Part shown: positions 1 through 8,873 of the stretch, piece after piece | Numbering within the stretch: position 1 is the stretch's first letter | Layout of the letters: every line of letters begins with the position of its first letter | Assembly: GCA_046726275.1 (NCBI GenBank) | Contig: JBKPAF010000001.1 | Span: 1 to 39,249, forward strand | Reading direction: 5' to 3' | Source of the DNA: DASXTW01 sp046726275 | GTDB lineage: Bacteria > Actinomycetota > UBA4738 | Length of the DNA stretch: 39,249 bases | Made by a program: the position numbers and the translations under genes | The notes under the pieces: generated by a model | What the model saw: only the letters and a program-made list of their open reading frames with translations | The model's database searches: none | Told to the model about the DNA's origin: nothing

Positions 1-244
1 CGCCCGGCCACACAGCCCGGCCCAGGACCAGGAAGGCCACCAACGCGATGCCGGTGGGCGGCCACAGGGGAGTGACGTTTTCCTCGACCAGAGCGAGCCG
101 GAGGCCGAGCCGGCCGGCCAGGTAGTAGGCCGCCCCGACGAGGAGGATCTTGATCAGACCGGTGAGGAACTCGGACCTGGCGCTGAGGGATGCGGGGCGC
201 GCCGCGGAGGTGGCCTCCGCCGGCGCTTCGCCTCGAAGATCCAT
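1..244 (-). CDS. MASE1-domain membrane sensor protein, N-terminal part only
   Basis: This is the first 81 codons of a gene that runs off the left edge. Translation from the ATG whose first base is 244 gives a short hydrophilic N-terminus. A transmembrane segment (ILLVGAAYYLAGRLGL) and the motif LWPPTGIAL, followed by another hydrophobic helix, come next. The WPPTGIA signature after a first helix is characteristic of MASE1, an integral membrane sensory domain usually joined to GGDEF, EAL or histidine kinase output domains. The start is supported by GGAGGGGG directly upstream of the ATG. It is divergent from the cyclase gene that follows, with 118 bases between the starts. The output domain lies outside the window, so the final function is unknown. 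The family call is seen in sequence; a role in signalling is inferred. Confidence 0.8.
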   Translation of the reverse strand, partial: MDLRGEAPAEATSAARPASLSARSEFLTGLIKILLVGAAYYLAGRLGLRLALVEENVTPLWPPTGIALVAFLVLGRAVWPG

Positions 245-362
245 TCCCCCTCCGACGTCCCCGATCGACGTGCCCAGAAAGCGTACTCGCTCACTCGGAG
301 TGCGGAGCGGGCCTTCTCTGTACGGCCTCGGAGGGCTGCGATAGCCTTCGACGAGCCCGTTC

Positions 363-3300
363 GTGGAGGCCGACGTGCGCTGTTCAGCATGTGGAAGCGA
401 GAACGAGCCGAACAACAGGTTTTGTGAGCGGTGCGGGGCGTCGCTGGCTGCCACGTGCCCTGAGTGTGGTGCCGGCGTCTCGCCCAGCGCGCGTTTCTGT
501 GGGAGCTGCGGCGCGGGACTCCTCGCCGGGAGGCTCGGTTCAGCCCACTCGAGGGACGAAGCGAGAACACTCGCACGTCCCGTCGCGGAGCGACGACTCG
601 TTTCGGTGCTGTTCGCCGACCTCGTCGGCTTCACTGCCATCGCCGAGAAGCGCGACCCGGAGGAGGTCAGGGACATCCTGTCGATGTACTTCGACCGCAT
701 GCGAGAGTTGGTCTCTCGCCACGGCGGCATCGTCGAGAAGTTCATCGGGGACGCGGTCATGGCTGTGTGGGGCACGCCGGTGGCCCACGAGGACGATGCT
801 GAGCGGGCGGTGCGGGCGGGACTGGCCATGACGACCGCGGTGACCGCGATGAACAGAGAATTGGAGTTGCCCGAGGAGACGCTCGCCCTTCGGGTGGGTG
901 TGCTCACGGGCGAAGCTGCCATCACTGTTGGGGCGGAAGGCCAGGGGATGGTGGCCGGAGATTTGGTCAACACCGCCTCAAGGGTCCAGTCGACAGCCCC
1001 GCCGGGGTGGGTGCTGGTGGACGAGCCCACCCGTCGGGCAACCGAGTCGGCGGTGGCGTTCGAGGAGGCGGGCATCCCGATGCTCAAGGGGAAGTCGTCC
1101 TCGATCCCTGTATTGCGGGCCCTTCGCGTGGTGGCCGGGAGGCGAGGCTCGGGAAGGGCCGTCGGGCTGGAAGCGCCGTTCGTCGGGCGAGACGAAGAGC
1201 TCAGGCAGGTGATCGACCTGTTCCATGTGACAGCCCGCGACGGCAAAGCTCGGCTGGTCTCGGTGACGGGGGTGGCGGGGATCGGTAAGTCTCGCCTGGC
1301 CTGGGAGTTCGAGAAGTACGTCGACGGTCTGGTCGACACGGTTCTGTGGCACCGCGGCCGGTGCCTCGCCTACGGGGAGGGGGTCACGTACTGGGCGTTG
1401 GCGGAGATGCTGCGGATGCGGGCCGGCATCTTGGAGGATGAGCCCTCCGAGAGTGCGGCGGCGAAGCTGCGCGAGGCGGTCACGACCGCCGTGTCCGATG
1501 GCGATGAGCGGGATTGGGTCGAGCCCCGTTTGGCCCACCTGCTCGGCCTCGACGCGCCAGCCGGTCTGAACCGTCAAGACCTGTTCGCTGCGTGGCGTCT
1601 GTTCTTCGAGCGGTTGTCCGACGCCGCCCCAGTGGCCATGGTATTCGAGGATCTTCAGTGGGCCGACAGTGCGCTTCTCGACTTCATCGAATACGTGTTG
1701 GACTGGTCGAGGAACCGGCCGATCTTCGTCCTCACCCTGGCACGTCCGGAGCTGGCGGAGCGTCGCCCTGGATGGGGCACGAGCGCACGCGCCTTCACCT
1801 CCCTTTTCCTCGAGCCGTTGTCCTCCCAGGCCATGGAGCACTTGGTGCGAGGGCTCGTTCCTGGCCTACCCGACGACCTTGTGGACAGAGTGCGTGACCG
1901 GGCCGAGGGCGTCCCTCTGTACGCGGTTGAGACGGTGCGCATGCTCCTGGATCGCGGGCTCATCAGGCGCGAGGAAAGCCGGTACGTCGTCGCCGGAGAT
2001 GTGGACACCCTCCACGTGCCCGAAACGCTCCAGTCGCTCATCGCGGCCCGCCTCGACGGGTTGTCGGAGAAGGAGCGCGCGCTGCTCAGGGACGCCTCGG
2101 TCCTGGGCAAGACGTTCGGCCGGGAAGCCCTCGCCGCGGTGACCGGTTGGAACACCTCGGAGCTCGACGAGGTGCTGTCCTCCCTGGCGCGGAAGGAGCT
2201 GTTCGGGGTCGACAGCGATCCACGGTCGCCCGAGCGCGGGCAGTACGGGTTCCTCCAGGCCCTGGTGCGCGAGGTCGCCTATCAAACGCTTTCGAAGAAG
2301 GAGCGCAAGGCCCGCCACCTGGCCGTGGCGCGTTACCTCCAGTCGGACTGGCCGGAGGAAGAAGAGGTCGTGCAGATCGTGGCCTCGCACTATCTGGAGG
2401 CGTTCCACCTTGCCCCTGAGGCATCGGATGCCCCTGAGGTCGAGACGAAGGCGAGGGAGAGCCTGAGCCGAGCAGGCGATCGGGCTGCCTCTCTCGGCGC
2501 GAGCGGGGAAGCGCGACGCTATTTCGAGAAAGCTCTGGAGCTCGTCCGAGATCCGTTGGAGCGGGCGGGGCTCACGCGGCGGGCCGGGGAGATGGCCTGG
2601 GCGGATGGTCAGGCCGATGACGCCATCGCCTCTCTGGAGCAGGCATTCGAGGTCTTCGAGTCTCGAGGTGAGGTGCAGGAAGCGGCCCGGACTTCGGCGA
2701 GGCTGTCCCAATGGCTGTGGAATCAGAACCGGATCGACGAGGCCTTGGATGGGATGGAGTCGGCCTACGCCGTCTTATCCAAACTCCCGCCCGACGAGAG
2801 CTTCGCCCGGGTGGCGTCGGAGCTGGCCCGCCTCTATTTCTTCCGAGGGAACGTCGACGCCGCACTCGAGAAGATCGAGGAAACCTTGATGGTTGCGGAG
2901 GGGCTCCTGCTCACGGAGGTCCTGTCGCAGGCGTTGAATACGAAGGCGCTGGCGTTGGCAGGCGGGGGCCGGCACGGTGAGGAGGGCCTGGCCCTCCTGC
3001 AGCGTGCCCTGGCGCTGGCTGAAGAGAACCGGCATTCCCAAGCCGCTCTCCGCGCGTACAACAACCTGTTCTTGCAGTTGAGAATCATGGGGCGGAACCT
3101 GGAAGCCAACCGGATCGCGGGTCGAGGGCTTGAACTTGCCCGAAAACTCGGCGACCGATTGTCTGAGTGGCATTTCATCCTGCACATCGTGCACTCGAAG
3201 GTGTACTCGGGGGACTGGGATGAGGCGCTCCGATCGGCGGCGCTCATCCCGCACCCGGAGGAAACTCCGGGGTCGAGATGGACGTTCGGTTGGTCGCTCG

Positions 3301-3938
3301 TCTTGAAGAATCGCATCCTCGTGAACAGGGGCGAAATGGGGGAGGCTGAACGCAACCTTCAGCTCCTGGAGGGCCTCTTCGGAGAGTCGCATGACACGCA
3401 GACGCGGTCGGGGATGGCCGCGGCTCGCGTGCTCGTGCTGGCTGCCCAGGGAGAGCACGGGCGTGCGCTGGACCAGGCTGAAAGGGCCTTTCATGAGGGG
3501 GTCGAGGTCGTGGGGTTCGACACCGAGGTGCGGGACGCATTCGTGCAGGCCGTGGAGTCGGCCCTGGAGCTTGGCGATCTCGCACATGCCAAACGCCTGG
3601 TTGACCTGGTCGGACGGCGTCTGCCCGGCGAGCTTCCGCCCGGGGTCCGAGGCCAGCTGGCGCGATTCCGCGCGTTGCTTGCCTCTGCTCGCGGCGAAGC
3701 CGAGGCCGTCGAGCTCGAGTTCAAGGCGGCTGAGACGATGATCGAGGAATGCGACGAATTGTTTGATCTCGCGGTGGTTCGACTGGAGCACGCCGAGTGG
3801 CTGGCCGGCCGGGGAGAGCAGAGCCTCGCCCAGCGCCTCCTGTCCCAAGCGCAAGAGACCTTCGAGCGCCTCAGGGCGACGCCCTGGCTGGAGCGGGCGG
3901 CCGGGCTCGGGTCCGCAGAAGCGCAGGTAGGAGTATGA
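363..3938 (+). CDS. Zinc-ribbon / class III adenylate cyclase / AAA ATPase / TPR regulatory protein
   Basis: A 1191-residue cytoplasmic multidomain protein. Residues 1-50 carry two zinc-ribbon knuckle pairs (C7/C10 with C21/C24, then C32/C35 with C46/C49). Residues about 77-255 are a class III nucleotide cyclase with both metal aspartates (D86 in FADLVGF, D130 in FIGD), adenine-specifying K126 and D200, and transition-state N203 and R207, so it should be an active adenylate cyclase. Residues about 270-560 are an AAA/STAND-type ATPase with P-loop GVAGIGKS (303-310) and Walker B VFEDLQWAD (427-435). The rest is helical with TPR-like repeats. The GTG start at 363 has no strong ribosome binding site, but nothing upstream extends the zinc ribbon. 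Proteins of this architecture are common in actinobacteria and usually lack a known signal. It converges on the PhoX-like gene with 9 bases between stops. Confidence 0.93.
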   Translation: MEADVRCSACGSENEPNNRFCERCGASLAATCPECGAGVSPSARFCGSCGAGLLAGRLGSAHSRDEARTLARPVAERRLVSVLFADLVGFTAIAEKRDPEEVRDILSMYFDRMRELVSRHGGIVEKFIGDAVMAVWGTPVAHEDDAERAVRAGLAMTTAVTAMNRELELPEETLALRVGVLTGEAAITVGAEGQGMVAGDLVNTASRVQSTAPPGWVLVDEPTRRATESAVAFEEAGIPMLKGKSSSIPVLRALRVVAGRRGSGRAVGLEAPFVGRDEELRQVIDLFHVTARDGKARLVSVTGVAGIGKSRLAWEFEKYVDGLVDTVLWHRGRCLAYGEGVTYWALAEMLRMRAGILEDEPSESAAAKLREAVTTAVSDGDERDWVEPRLAHLLGLDAPAGLNRQDLFAAWRLFFERLSDAAPVAMVFEDLQWADSALLDFIEYVLDWSRNRPIFVLTLARPELAERRPGWGTSARAFTSLFLEPLSSQAMEHLVRGLVPGLPDDLVDRVRDRAEGVPLYAVETVRMLLDRGLIRREESRYVVAGDVDTLHVPETLQSLIAARLDGLSEKERALLRDASVLGKTFGREALAAVTGWNTSELDEVLSSLARKELFGVDSDPRSPERGQYGFLQALVREVAYQTLSKKERKARHLAVARYLQSDWPEEEEVVQIVASHYLEAFHLAPEASDAPEVETKARESLSRAGDRAASLGASGEARRYFEKALELVRDPLERAGLTRRAGEMAWADGQADDAIASLEQAFEVFESRGEVQEAARTSARLSQWLWNQNRIDEALDGMESAYAVLSKLPPDESFARVASELARLYFFRGNVDAALEKIEETLMVAEGLLLTEVLSQALNTKALALAGGGRHGEEGLALLQRALALAEENRHSQAALRAYNNLFLQLRIMGRNLEANRIAGRGLELARKLGDRLSEWHFILHIVHSKVYSGDWDEALRSAALIPHPEETPGSRWTFGWSLVLKNRILVNRGEMGEAERNLQLLEGLFGESHDTQTRSGMAAARVLVLAAQGEHGRALDQAERAFHEGVEVVGFDTEVRDAFVQAVESALELGDLAHAKRLVDLVGRRLPGELPPGVRGQLARFRALLASARGEAEAVELEFKAAETMIEECDELFDLAVVRLEHAEWLAGRGEQSLAQRLLSQAQETFERLRATPWLERAAGLGSAEAQVGV

Positions 3939-3947
3939 CCAGCTCGG

Positions 3948-5552
3948 CTACGCGCCGGGGATCCAGAGCAGCAGGAGCTGACCTCCCTCTCTCTTGTAAA
4001 GCCAGTCCGGGCCGGGCGGCGGCACCAGATCCGGCCCCAGCGCGGTCTCGACGAACCACGTGTGGGCCTGGACGGTGATCAGGAACGCGCCGTCGCCGAA
4101 CGCGGACGACGCGTCGACGATCCCGCTCGATTCCCATGCACCCTGATTCGCATCCTGACCCGGGTCCAGGGACTGGTCCACCTTCGCCGCGACTGTAAAT
4201 GCCCCGGTCGCGAGGTCGTACCGCCATACCCTGGCCGTCGTTCCGGCCGGGTCGCTCACCGGGTACTGGTTGTGGCCACCCGGGTCCTCGGTGACCAGCA
4301 GGCTGTTCTCGGTCGTTTCGACGTTGTCGGGCTGGTGCAGCACGGCCGGGTTGTTGTAGCCGCCGACGTCGCCGTCCACCAGGATCGACAGGCTGTCCAC
4401 GACCGTTGGGTCCTCGGGGTCCAGCACCATCTTGAAGATGCGGCCGTTGGGCCAGGGGCCCATCGTGCCAGACGGCCCTCGCTTGAGACGCCCCGTATCG
4501 GGGTCCGGGATCGCTCGCGGTTCTCCCGTGTCCGCGAAATAGAAGACGTTGGGAGTGTTGCGGTCGTACGCGAGGTCCTCCACACGAATGAACTGGAACA
4601 CGTTGTTCGTATTGCTCCACGACTCCAGGCCGGCCTGGTCGCCGTCGGCGATCTCGTCCGGGACCTGGATGAACGTGCCCGACACGCTCGCCTGGCCCGA
4701 CAGGTCCCCGTAATCGTTGATCAAGGGATCGTCGGAGACGAACCCGTACAGGTGTCCCTCGTCGTTCCAGACAGCGTCTCGGTCCGCGGCGAGGTACATG
4801 AAGAGCTGGGACGAGGGGGCGGAGAACGTGTCGTCGCCGGTGACGATGACAGCCTGACCGTAGCCTGGGATCGGCACGCTGTTCTCGTGGTTCATCCGCC
4901 CCAGGCCGTAGATCGAACGGTACTCACCGGTGGCCGGGTCGAACGCCACCGCGAGGCCCGCCTGCTCGGCTCCATCTCGTGGCGGCCAGGCCTCACCGGT
5001 CCGGTTGACGAAGTCTGTGGCCTCCTCGTTCGTGATCAGCAATGGCTCCTCGAATCCCTCTGCGGGGCCGATGAGGAAGTTCGAGCAGAACCGCTGGTAG
5101 TTGGCCGCGCTGGGGATCACGAACGACCCGGATAGCACGCCGGCGTTCTTGAGTGACAGGGTGATCGCGCTGAGCTGTGCGTTGTCGAAGTCGTTCTGGG
5201 AGTTCTCGGGATTCGGGTTGTTCTGGTTGTAGGGGAAGGGCACGGTCGAGGTCTCGTGATTGACATAGACCGTGACGTTCTTCTTCCCGGATATGCCGAA
5301 CCCGATCCCGTCAGGGATGGCTTCGAACTGCCAGCCTCCCTTCCCTTTTGGGGATTCCGGCACGGTGATGATCGGAAGGACGCTGCCCCCAGGAGTGACG
5401 GCGGTGAGCATCGAGGGCTGCTTGGTCAGGAAGCCGGGTGGGCCGTCCTTTGCCAACGCGCTGCCTGCCGCCAGCAGGACCAGAGCCACTGCGCTGGACA
5501 GGGCGATGACGCGAGGCAGGATGGGGCGGGTGAACGATGTTCTGGCTGCCAT
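3948..5552 (-). CDS. Secreted PhoX-like (DUF839) protein
   Basis: 534 residues starting at an ATG with GGAGGTGA eight bases upstream. Residues 1-34 form a Sec signal peptide: a basic start, a hydrophobic core (VIALSSAVALVLLAAGS), then cleavage near ALA-KD. There is no twin-arginine motif, unlike classical PhoX. The mature part has features of the PhoX/DUF839 beta-propeller family: VNHET, LLITNEEA, GRMNHENS, DNVETTENSLLVTED and repeated Asp/Glu-rich turns that in PhoX bind calcium and iron. PhoX enzymes are calcium-dependent alkaline phosphatases, and DUF839 relatives without tested activity are also common. Extracytoplasmic location is well supported; phosphatase activity is an inference. It is transcribed alone, convergent with the cyclase gene. 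Confidence 0.82.
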   Translation of the reverse strand: MAARTSFTRPILPRVIALSSAVALVLLAAGSALAKDGPPGFLTKQPSMLTAVTPGGSVLPIITVPESPKGKGGWQFEAIPDGIGFGISGKKNVTVYVNHETSTVPFPYNQNNPNPENSQNDFDNAQLSAITLSLKNAGVLSGSFVIPSAANYQRFCSNFLIGPAEGFEEPLLITNEEATDFVNRTGEAWPPRDGAEQAGLAVAFDPATGEYRSIYGLGRMNHENSVPIPGYGQAVIVTGDDTFSAPSSQLFMYLAADRDAVWNDEGHLYGFVSDDPLINDYGDLSGQASVSGTFIQVPDEIADGDQAGLESWSNTNNVFQFIRVEDLAYDRNTPNVFYFADTGEPRAIPDPDTGRLKRGPSGTMGPWPNGRIFKMVLDPEDPTVVDSLSILVDGDVGGYNNPAVLHQPDNVETTENSLLVTEDPGGHNQYPVSDPAGTTARVWRYDLATGAFTVAAKVDQSLDPGQDANQGAWESSGIVDASSAFGDGAFLITVQAHTWFVETALGPDLVPPPGPDWLYKREGGQLLLLWIPGA

Positions 5553-5793
5553 CGACGGTCACCTCCGGTTCTCGGGGGCGCAGGAACAGAGCGCCACGGG
5601 ACTTCTGGTCCGAGGCCGAACGAATCTACGATGGGGCCCCGGAGGGCCGCAAACGCGGACATCCGCCGGTGCTTCCGGGAAGGAACCTGGCCTTTCGACC
5701 GACGCAGTTAGTTCGTTCGTTGCTTGGCAGGCATCCCCCGAACGGCGACCATGGGCTCGCACCAGGTGAGTGCCTTAGGAGGAGGAGGATCCG

Positions 5794-6087
5794 GTGGGGA
5801 ACGAGAAGGGGAGAGTCGGTCGATCGAGCAGGGTGGACCACCCGAGCGCTCTCAGGGTTGCGTTCGACCCTCGGGTGGTCTTGAGCGAGGGCAGCGGTCT
5901 CCTCGATCTCTCCGACTGCGGCAACCGCTGCGGCAAGGGGGTGTGGTGTGAGGCCTGCCGGGCCGACATCCGCTCGGAGGCCCTCCGGTGGCTCCGAGAG
6001 TTGAACAAGCCCCGCCCGTCCGCAGGCGCGACCATACTTTCGTGGAGCCGCGCCTGGAACCGGGAGACCCTCCTGGCGGATCGCTAG
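5794..6087 (+). CDS. Small Cys-rich (possible zinc-binding) protein of unknown function
   Basis: A 97-codon ORF from a GTG preceded by an outstanding purine-rich ribosome binding site (AGGAGGAGGA at 5778-5787), which is the main reason to believe it. The protein has a central cluster C-x3-C-x5-C-x2-C (DCGNRCGKGVWCEAC) that could bind one metal ion, followed by a helix-forming segment (RSEALRWLRELNKPRP). I do not recognise the family. It has no signal peptide or membrane segment. It stands alone, with the PhoX-like gene divergent upstream and a lipoprotein gene convergent downstream. The 241 bases between it and the PhoX-like start contain no other gene I can support. Confidence 0.6.
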   Translation: MGNEKGRVGRSSRVDHPSALRVAFDPRVVLSEGSGLLDLSDCGNRCGKGVWCEACRADIRSEALRWLRELNKPRPSAGATILSWSRAWNRETLLADR

Positions 6088-6094
6088 GCCTCGA

Positions 6095-6113
6095 GGCGGC
6101 CCGACCGGCCGCC
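6095..6113. terminator. GC-rich hairpin between convergent genes
   Basis: GGCGGCC, a five-base loop, then GGCCGCC, lying in the 39 bases between the stop of the small Cys-rich gene and the stop of the lipoprotein gene. There is no U-tract on either strand, so it may act as a bidirectional or non-canonical terminator. Confidence 0.35.
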
Positions 6114-6126
6114 GGAGAATTCCTTA

Positions 6127-7287
6127 TCAGGCGTTCCCGCTTCCGACGTCCGCGTCCGCTTTGGGGAGCGGTGGTGGCGGCGTCGGGGCGGGCGTCCTGA
6201 CACCGGCGGCGTCGACCCCGAATACCAGAGGCGTGGACGTGCCGGTGGACACTTCGACCGAGCTCAGATCCATCGGCCCCGAACATCCTCCGGTCGCCAC
6301 CAGGATCCGGTTCGCGTCCAGCCAACCGAGCACGCTGGTGGGACGCGATCCTCCCGGGACGGTCAGGTCGTTCCCCTCGGCGTCCCGTGCCATCGCGACG
6401 CTGTCGTCGCAGGAGGTTCCCGTCGTCCACGCGATCGTTCCCTCGGCAACACCCGGCTTGATGCCGAGGATCTGCTTGCTCGGCGGAGCGCTGGCCAGGG
6501 CGCCGACCTCCGTCGGATTCACCAGCGAGAGGTCGTGGAGCACGGAGGTTTCATTGGCGTGAAGGGCCACGTAGTAGAGGATGACGCCGTCTGAGCTGAA
6601 GGCCACGTCCCCGAACTTCGTGCCCTCTTTCGAGAACACGAGCCGCCTTGGGCTCTGCCCCGTGTTCGAAGAGATCCAGATCGATTGGCCCCCAGAGCGC
6701 TCCACGGCGAAGGCCAGGGCCAGTCCTGAGGGGTGATAGGTGACGCTCAGATATCGCGCCTGCCTCAGGGGCGTGATGGCCTCCAGGGGATCGCCGTCCA
6801 GGTGCACCTTCTCTAGCTCGTCGCCGTCGAGAGAGACGAAAACGATCGACCGCCCTGTGGGGCGGCCCCAGGAGGTCGGCCCCGAGCGGACATCGCTTGG
6901 CGGAAGGGTCAGGGCTCCGGGAAGGCCCTTGACCTCGAACCCACCTACCAGGGCCCGATCCCCCAGTGGGCCCCAGGCGAAGGGCCCCGGGTCGGGAACG
7001 TCGAACAGGCAGGTCAGGTGCGTGCCCTCCGGGCTGAGAGCCCACGCGTGGCCGGCCGCCACGAATGCCGCTGTGTCCGAGCTCGGGGGATTCCCAGGCG
7101 TGCAGGTCGAGGGTACGACCTCACCGGACGCCAACCGAGCAACGGTCGGTGTGCCCGGAAGCGTGGGGCTCGATGAAGGCCCCGCGGTCGGCGAGGGCGG
7201 GCTCGCCGCTTGCTGCCGGGCGGGCGGAGAGCTGCAGGCCGAGGCCAGCAGAGCGGCCACCAGGGGTACGAGAGCAGTTCTCCGCAT
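6127..7287 (-). CDS. Lipoprotein with TolB/WD40-like beta-propeller repeats
   Basis: 386 residues. The start is set by GGAGGTGG eight bases before the ATG at 7287. The frame stays open 36 codons further upstream but has no ribosome binding site there. Residues 1-18 are a lipoprotein signal (MRRTALVPLVAALLASAC) with the lipidated Cys at position 18, followed by a Pro/Ser/Thr-rich linker to about residue 50. The remainder has recurring propeller-blade motifs such as FVSLDGDELEKVHLDG, YHPSGLALAFA, FSSDGVILYYVAL and WLDANRILVATGG. These resemble TolB-type repeats, in which each blade reports a value. Location is the outer face of the membrane. The function is unknown; such proteins are often binding or scaffold proteins. 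It is divergent from the cyclic-nucleotide-binding gene. Confidence 0.72.
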   Translation of the reverse strand: MRRTALVPLVAALLASACSSPPARQQAASPPSPTAGPSSSPTLPGTPTVARLASGEVVPSTCTPGNPPSSDTAAFVAAGHAWALSPEGTHLTCLFDVPDPGPFAWGPLGDRALVGGFEVKGLPGALTLPPSDVRSGPTSWGRPTGRSIVFVSLDGDELEKVHLDGDPLEAITPLRQARYLSVTYHPSGLALAFAVERSGGQSIWISSNTGQSPRRLVFSKEGTKFGDVAFSSDGVILYYVALHANETSVLHDLSLVNPTEVGALASAPPSKQILGIKPGVAEGTIAWTTGTSCDDSVAMARDAEGNDLTVPGGSRPTSVLGWLDANRILVATGGCSGPMDLSSVEVSTGTSTPLVFGVDAAGVRTPAPTPPPPLPKADADVGSGNA

Positions 7288-7415
7288 CGCGCCCACCTCC
7301 TCGCTGCCGGGTAGCGCTGCGGCGCATATCAGAGTGTATCCAGCGGTTGCTCCGGAGGAAACTAAGCTAGCGGCGATCACGGCCACGGAACGCACTCGAG
7401 AAGGAGGACAGGGGG

Positions 7416-7853
7416 ATGGACGACCAGGCGGTAGGGATATCGGCTCTCGAGGGGATGCCGTTGTTCGCCGGGGTCACCCGGCATGACCTCGAGAACATCT
7501 TGAAGATCGGCCAGCTACGTTCCTACCAGCCTGGCCAGGCCATCGTGGAGCGTGGGGAGCCCGGAGATGCCATGTACATCGTCCTCCGGGGAAACGCCGA
7601 GGTGGACGTGGGCGGCCGATATCACCAGCTCAAGCCCGGCGAGTTCTTCGGCGAGATGGCGCTGGTCGCCGGAAGGCAGCGGATGGCGACCGTGCGAGCC
7701 GCCGAGCACGTCGATGCGCTTCGTATCGGTTCGGAAGAGTTCCAAGGATTCCTGGTGCACCAGCCCCGGGTGGCGGTGGCCATGCTCAAGAGCCTGGTCG
7801 AGCGGTTGCGCGAGGTTCAGGAGCGGATCGACTCCTGGGCCGGCGCGTGGTGA
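7416..7853 (+). CDS. Single-domain cyclic-nucleotide-binding protein
   Basis: 145 residues that consist of one CRP-type cyclic-nucleotide-binding domain with no DNA-binding or enzymatic partner. It begins MPLFAGVTRHDLENI (the usual N-terminal helix) and has the beta-roll glycine motif EPGDAMYIVLRGNAEV. The phosphate-binding cassette has F78-G79-E80 and R89 in RQRMAT, the glutamate and arginine expected to hold the ribose and phosphate. It ends with a C-helix (VAMLKSLVERLREVQERID). The ATG has GGAGGA nine bases upstream. Only 15 bases separate its stop from the Ku gene, so the two are probably cotranscribed. Ligand binding (cAMP or cGMP) is a family expectation; its partner is unknown. Confidence 0.88.
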   Translation: MDDQAVGISALEGMPLFAGVTRHDLENILKIGQLRSYQPGQAIVERGEPGDAMYIVLRGNAEVDVGGRYHQLKPGEFFGEMALVAGRQRMATVRAAEHVDALRIGSEEFQGFLVHQPRVAVAMLKSLVERLREVQERIDSWAGAW

Positions 7854-7868
7854 TCGAGGGCAGGCGCC

Positions 7869-8867
7869 ATGCCGAGGTCGATCTGGACCGGATGGGTCGG
7901 GTTCGGGCTCGTACTGATCCCTGTGCGGATGTTTCCGGCGACCACGCCTCGGGACGTCCGATTCCACGAGTTCGCCCGAGGGACGGGCAAGCGCGTTCGC
8001 CATCGGCGTGTGGTGGAAGAGGAAACGCCGTGGGATCTGAGCGGGTGGGCCGAAGGTCCGACTGAGCCACCCGCGGAAGGGCCCGAGGAAGCACCCGCCC
8101 CGCCTCCTCCGACGGTGGAGCCGCCGCTTCCGGAGCCTTTCGAGGTGCCGGCTCCAGCCCGAGAGCCAGGTCCGCAGGCGCCTCGGGAGGTCGAGTACGA
8201 GGACATCGTCAAGGGGTACGAGGTGGAGCCGGGTCGGTACGTCATGCTGGAGCAGGAGGAGCTGGAGGCGCTCCGTCCCACCTCCGATCGCACCATCCAC
8301 ATCGAGGCGTTCGTCCCCCTCGAGCAGGTCGATCCCCTGTACTTCGAACGGAGCTACTACCTGGCGCCTGGTCCGTCGGTGGGTGGTCCGGCGGGCGCCG
8401 AGCGTGCCTACGGGCTCCTCATCGCGGCTCTCGAGCAGGCGAGGCGGGTGGGGATCGGACGGTTCGTGATGCGCACTCGGGAGTACCTGGCGGCCGTCCG
8501 TCCGATGCACGGCGTGCTCGGGCTCGAGACGCTGTTCTTCTCCGACGAAGTGCGACGGTCCGCCGACGTCCTGCCGTACGGGCTGCCGGGTGAGCCCTCC
8601 GCTCGCGAGCTGGACATGGCCATGAAGTTGATCGAGGTGATGGCCGGGGACTGGGACCCGACAGAGTACGCCGACACCTATCGAGAACGGGTCATGGAGC
8701 TGATCCAGGCGAAGGCCGAGGGGATGGAGCCGGTGATCGAGGAGGAGGCCGCTCCTCGGCCGGAGATGGCCGACCTGCTGGCAGCCCTGCGACGCAGCGT
8801 CGAGGACGCGAAGGATCGCGCCGAGCCGGCCAGGAAGAAGTCCCGGCGCAGCCGCGCTTCAGGATAG
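7869..8867 (+). CDS. ku: Ku-family DNA end-binding protein with a Pro/Glu-rich insert
   Basis: 332 residues, longer than the roughly 260-300 usual for bacterial Ku. The start SIWTGWVGFGLVLIPVRMF matches the Ku N-terminal strand pattern. VRFHEFARGTGKRVRHRRV, EYEDIVKGYEVEPGRYVML, FVPLEQVDPLYFERSYYL and the C-terminal MKLIEVMAGDWDPTEYADTYRE block are Ku core motifs. Residues about 51-108, where most Ku proteins have a short Cys-containing turn, are replaced by a Pro/Glu/Ala-rich linker of about 58 residues. The tail is basic (KKSRRSRASG). Ku homodimers ring broken DNA ends and recruit LigD in non-homologous end joining. No ligD is present in this window. The gene follows the cyclic-nucleotide-binding gene by 15 bases and converges on the YdeI-like gene with 6 bases between stops. 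Confidence 0.9.
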   Translation: MPRSIWTGWVGFGLVLIPVRMFPATTPRDVRFHEFARGTGKRVRHRRVVEEETPWDLSGWAEGPTEPPAEGPEEAPAPPPPTVEPPLPEPFEVPAPAREPGPQAPREVEYEDIVKGYEVEPGRYVMLEQEELEALRPTSDRTIHIEAFVPLEQVDPLYFERSYYLAPGPSVGGPAGAERAYGLLIAALEQARRVGIGRFVMRTREYLAAVRPMHGVLGLETLFFSDEVRRSADVLPYGLPGEPSARELDMAMKLIEVMAGDWDPTEYADTYRERVMELIQAKAEGMEPVIEEEAAPRPEMADLLAALRRSVEDAKDRAEPARKKSRRSRASG

Positions 8868-8873
8868 CGCCGC

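Noticed and set aside
4062..5135. A 357-codon plus-strand frame
   Set aside because: Antisense to the PhoX-like gene, which has a signal peptide and family motifs.
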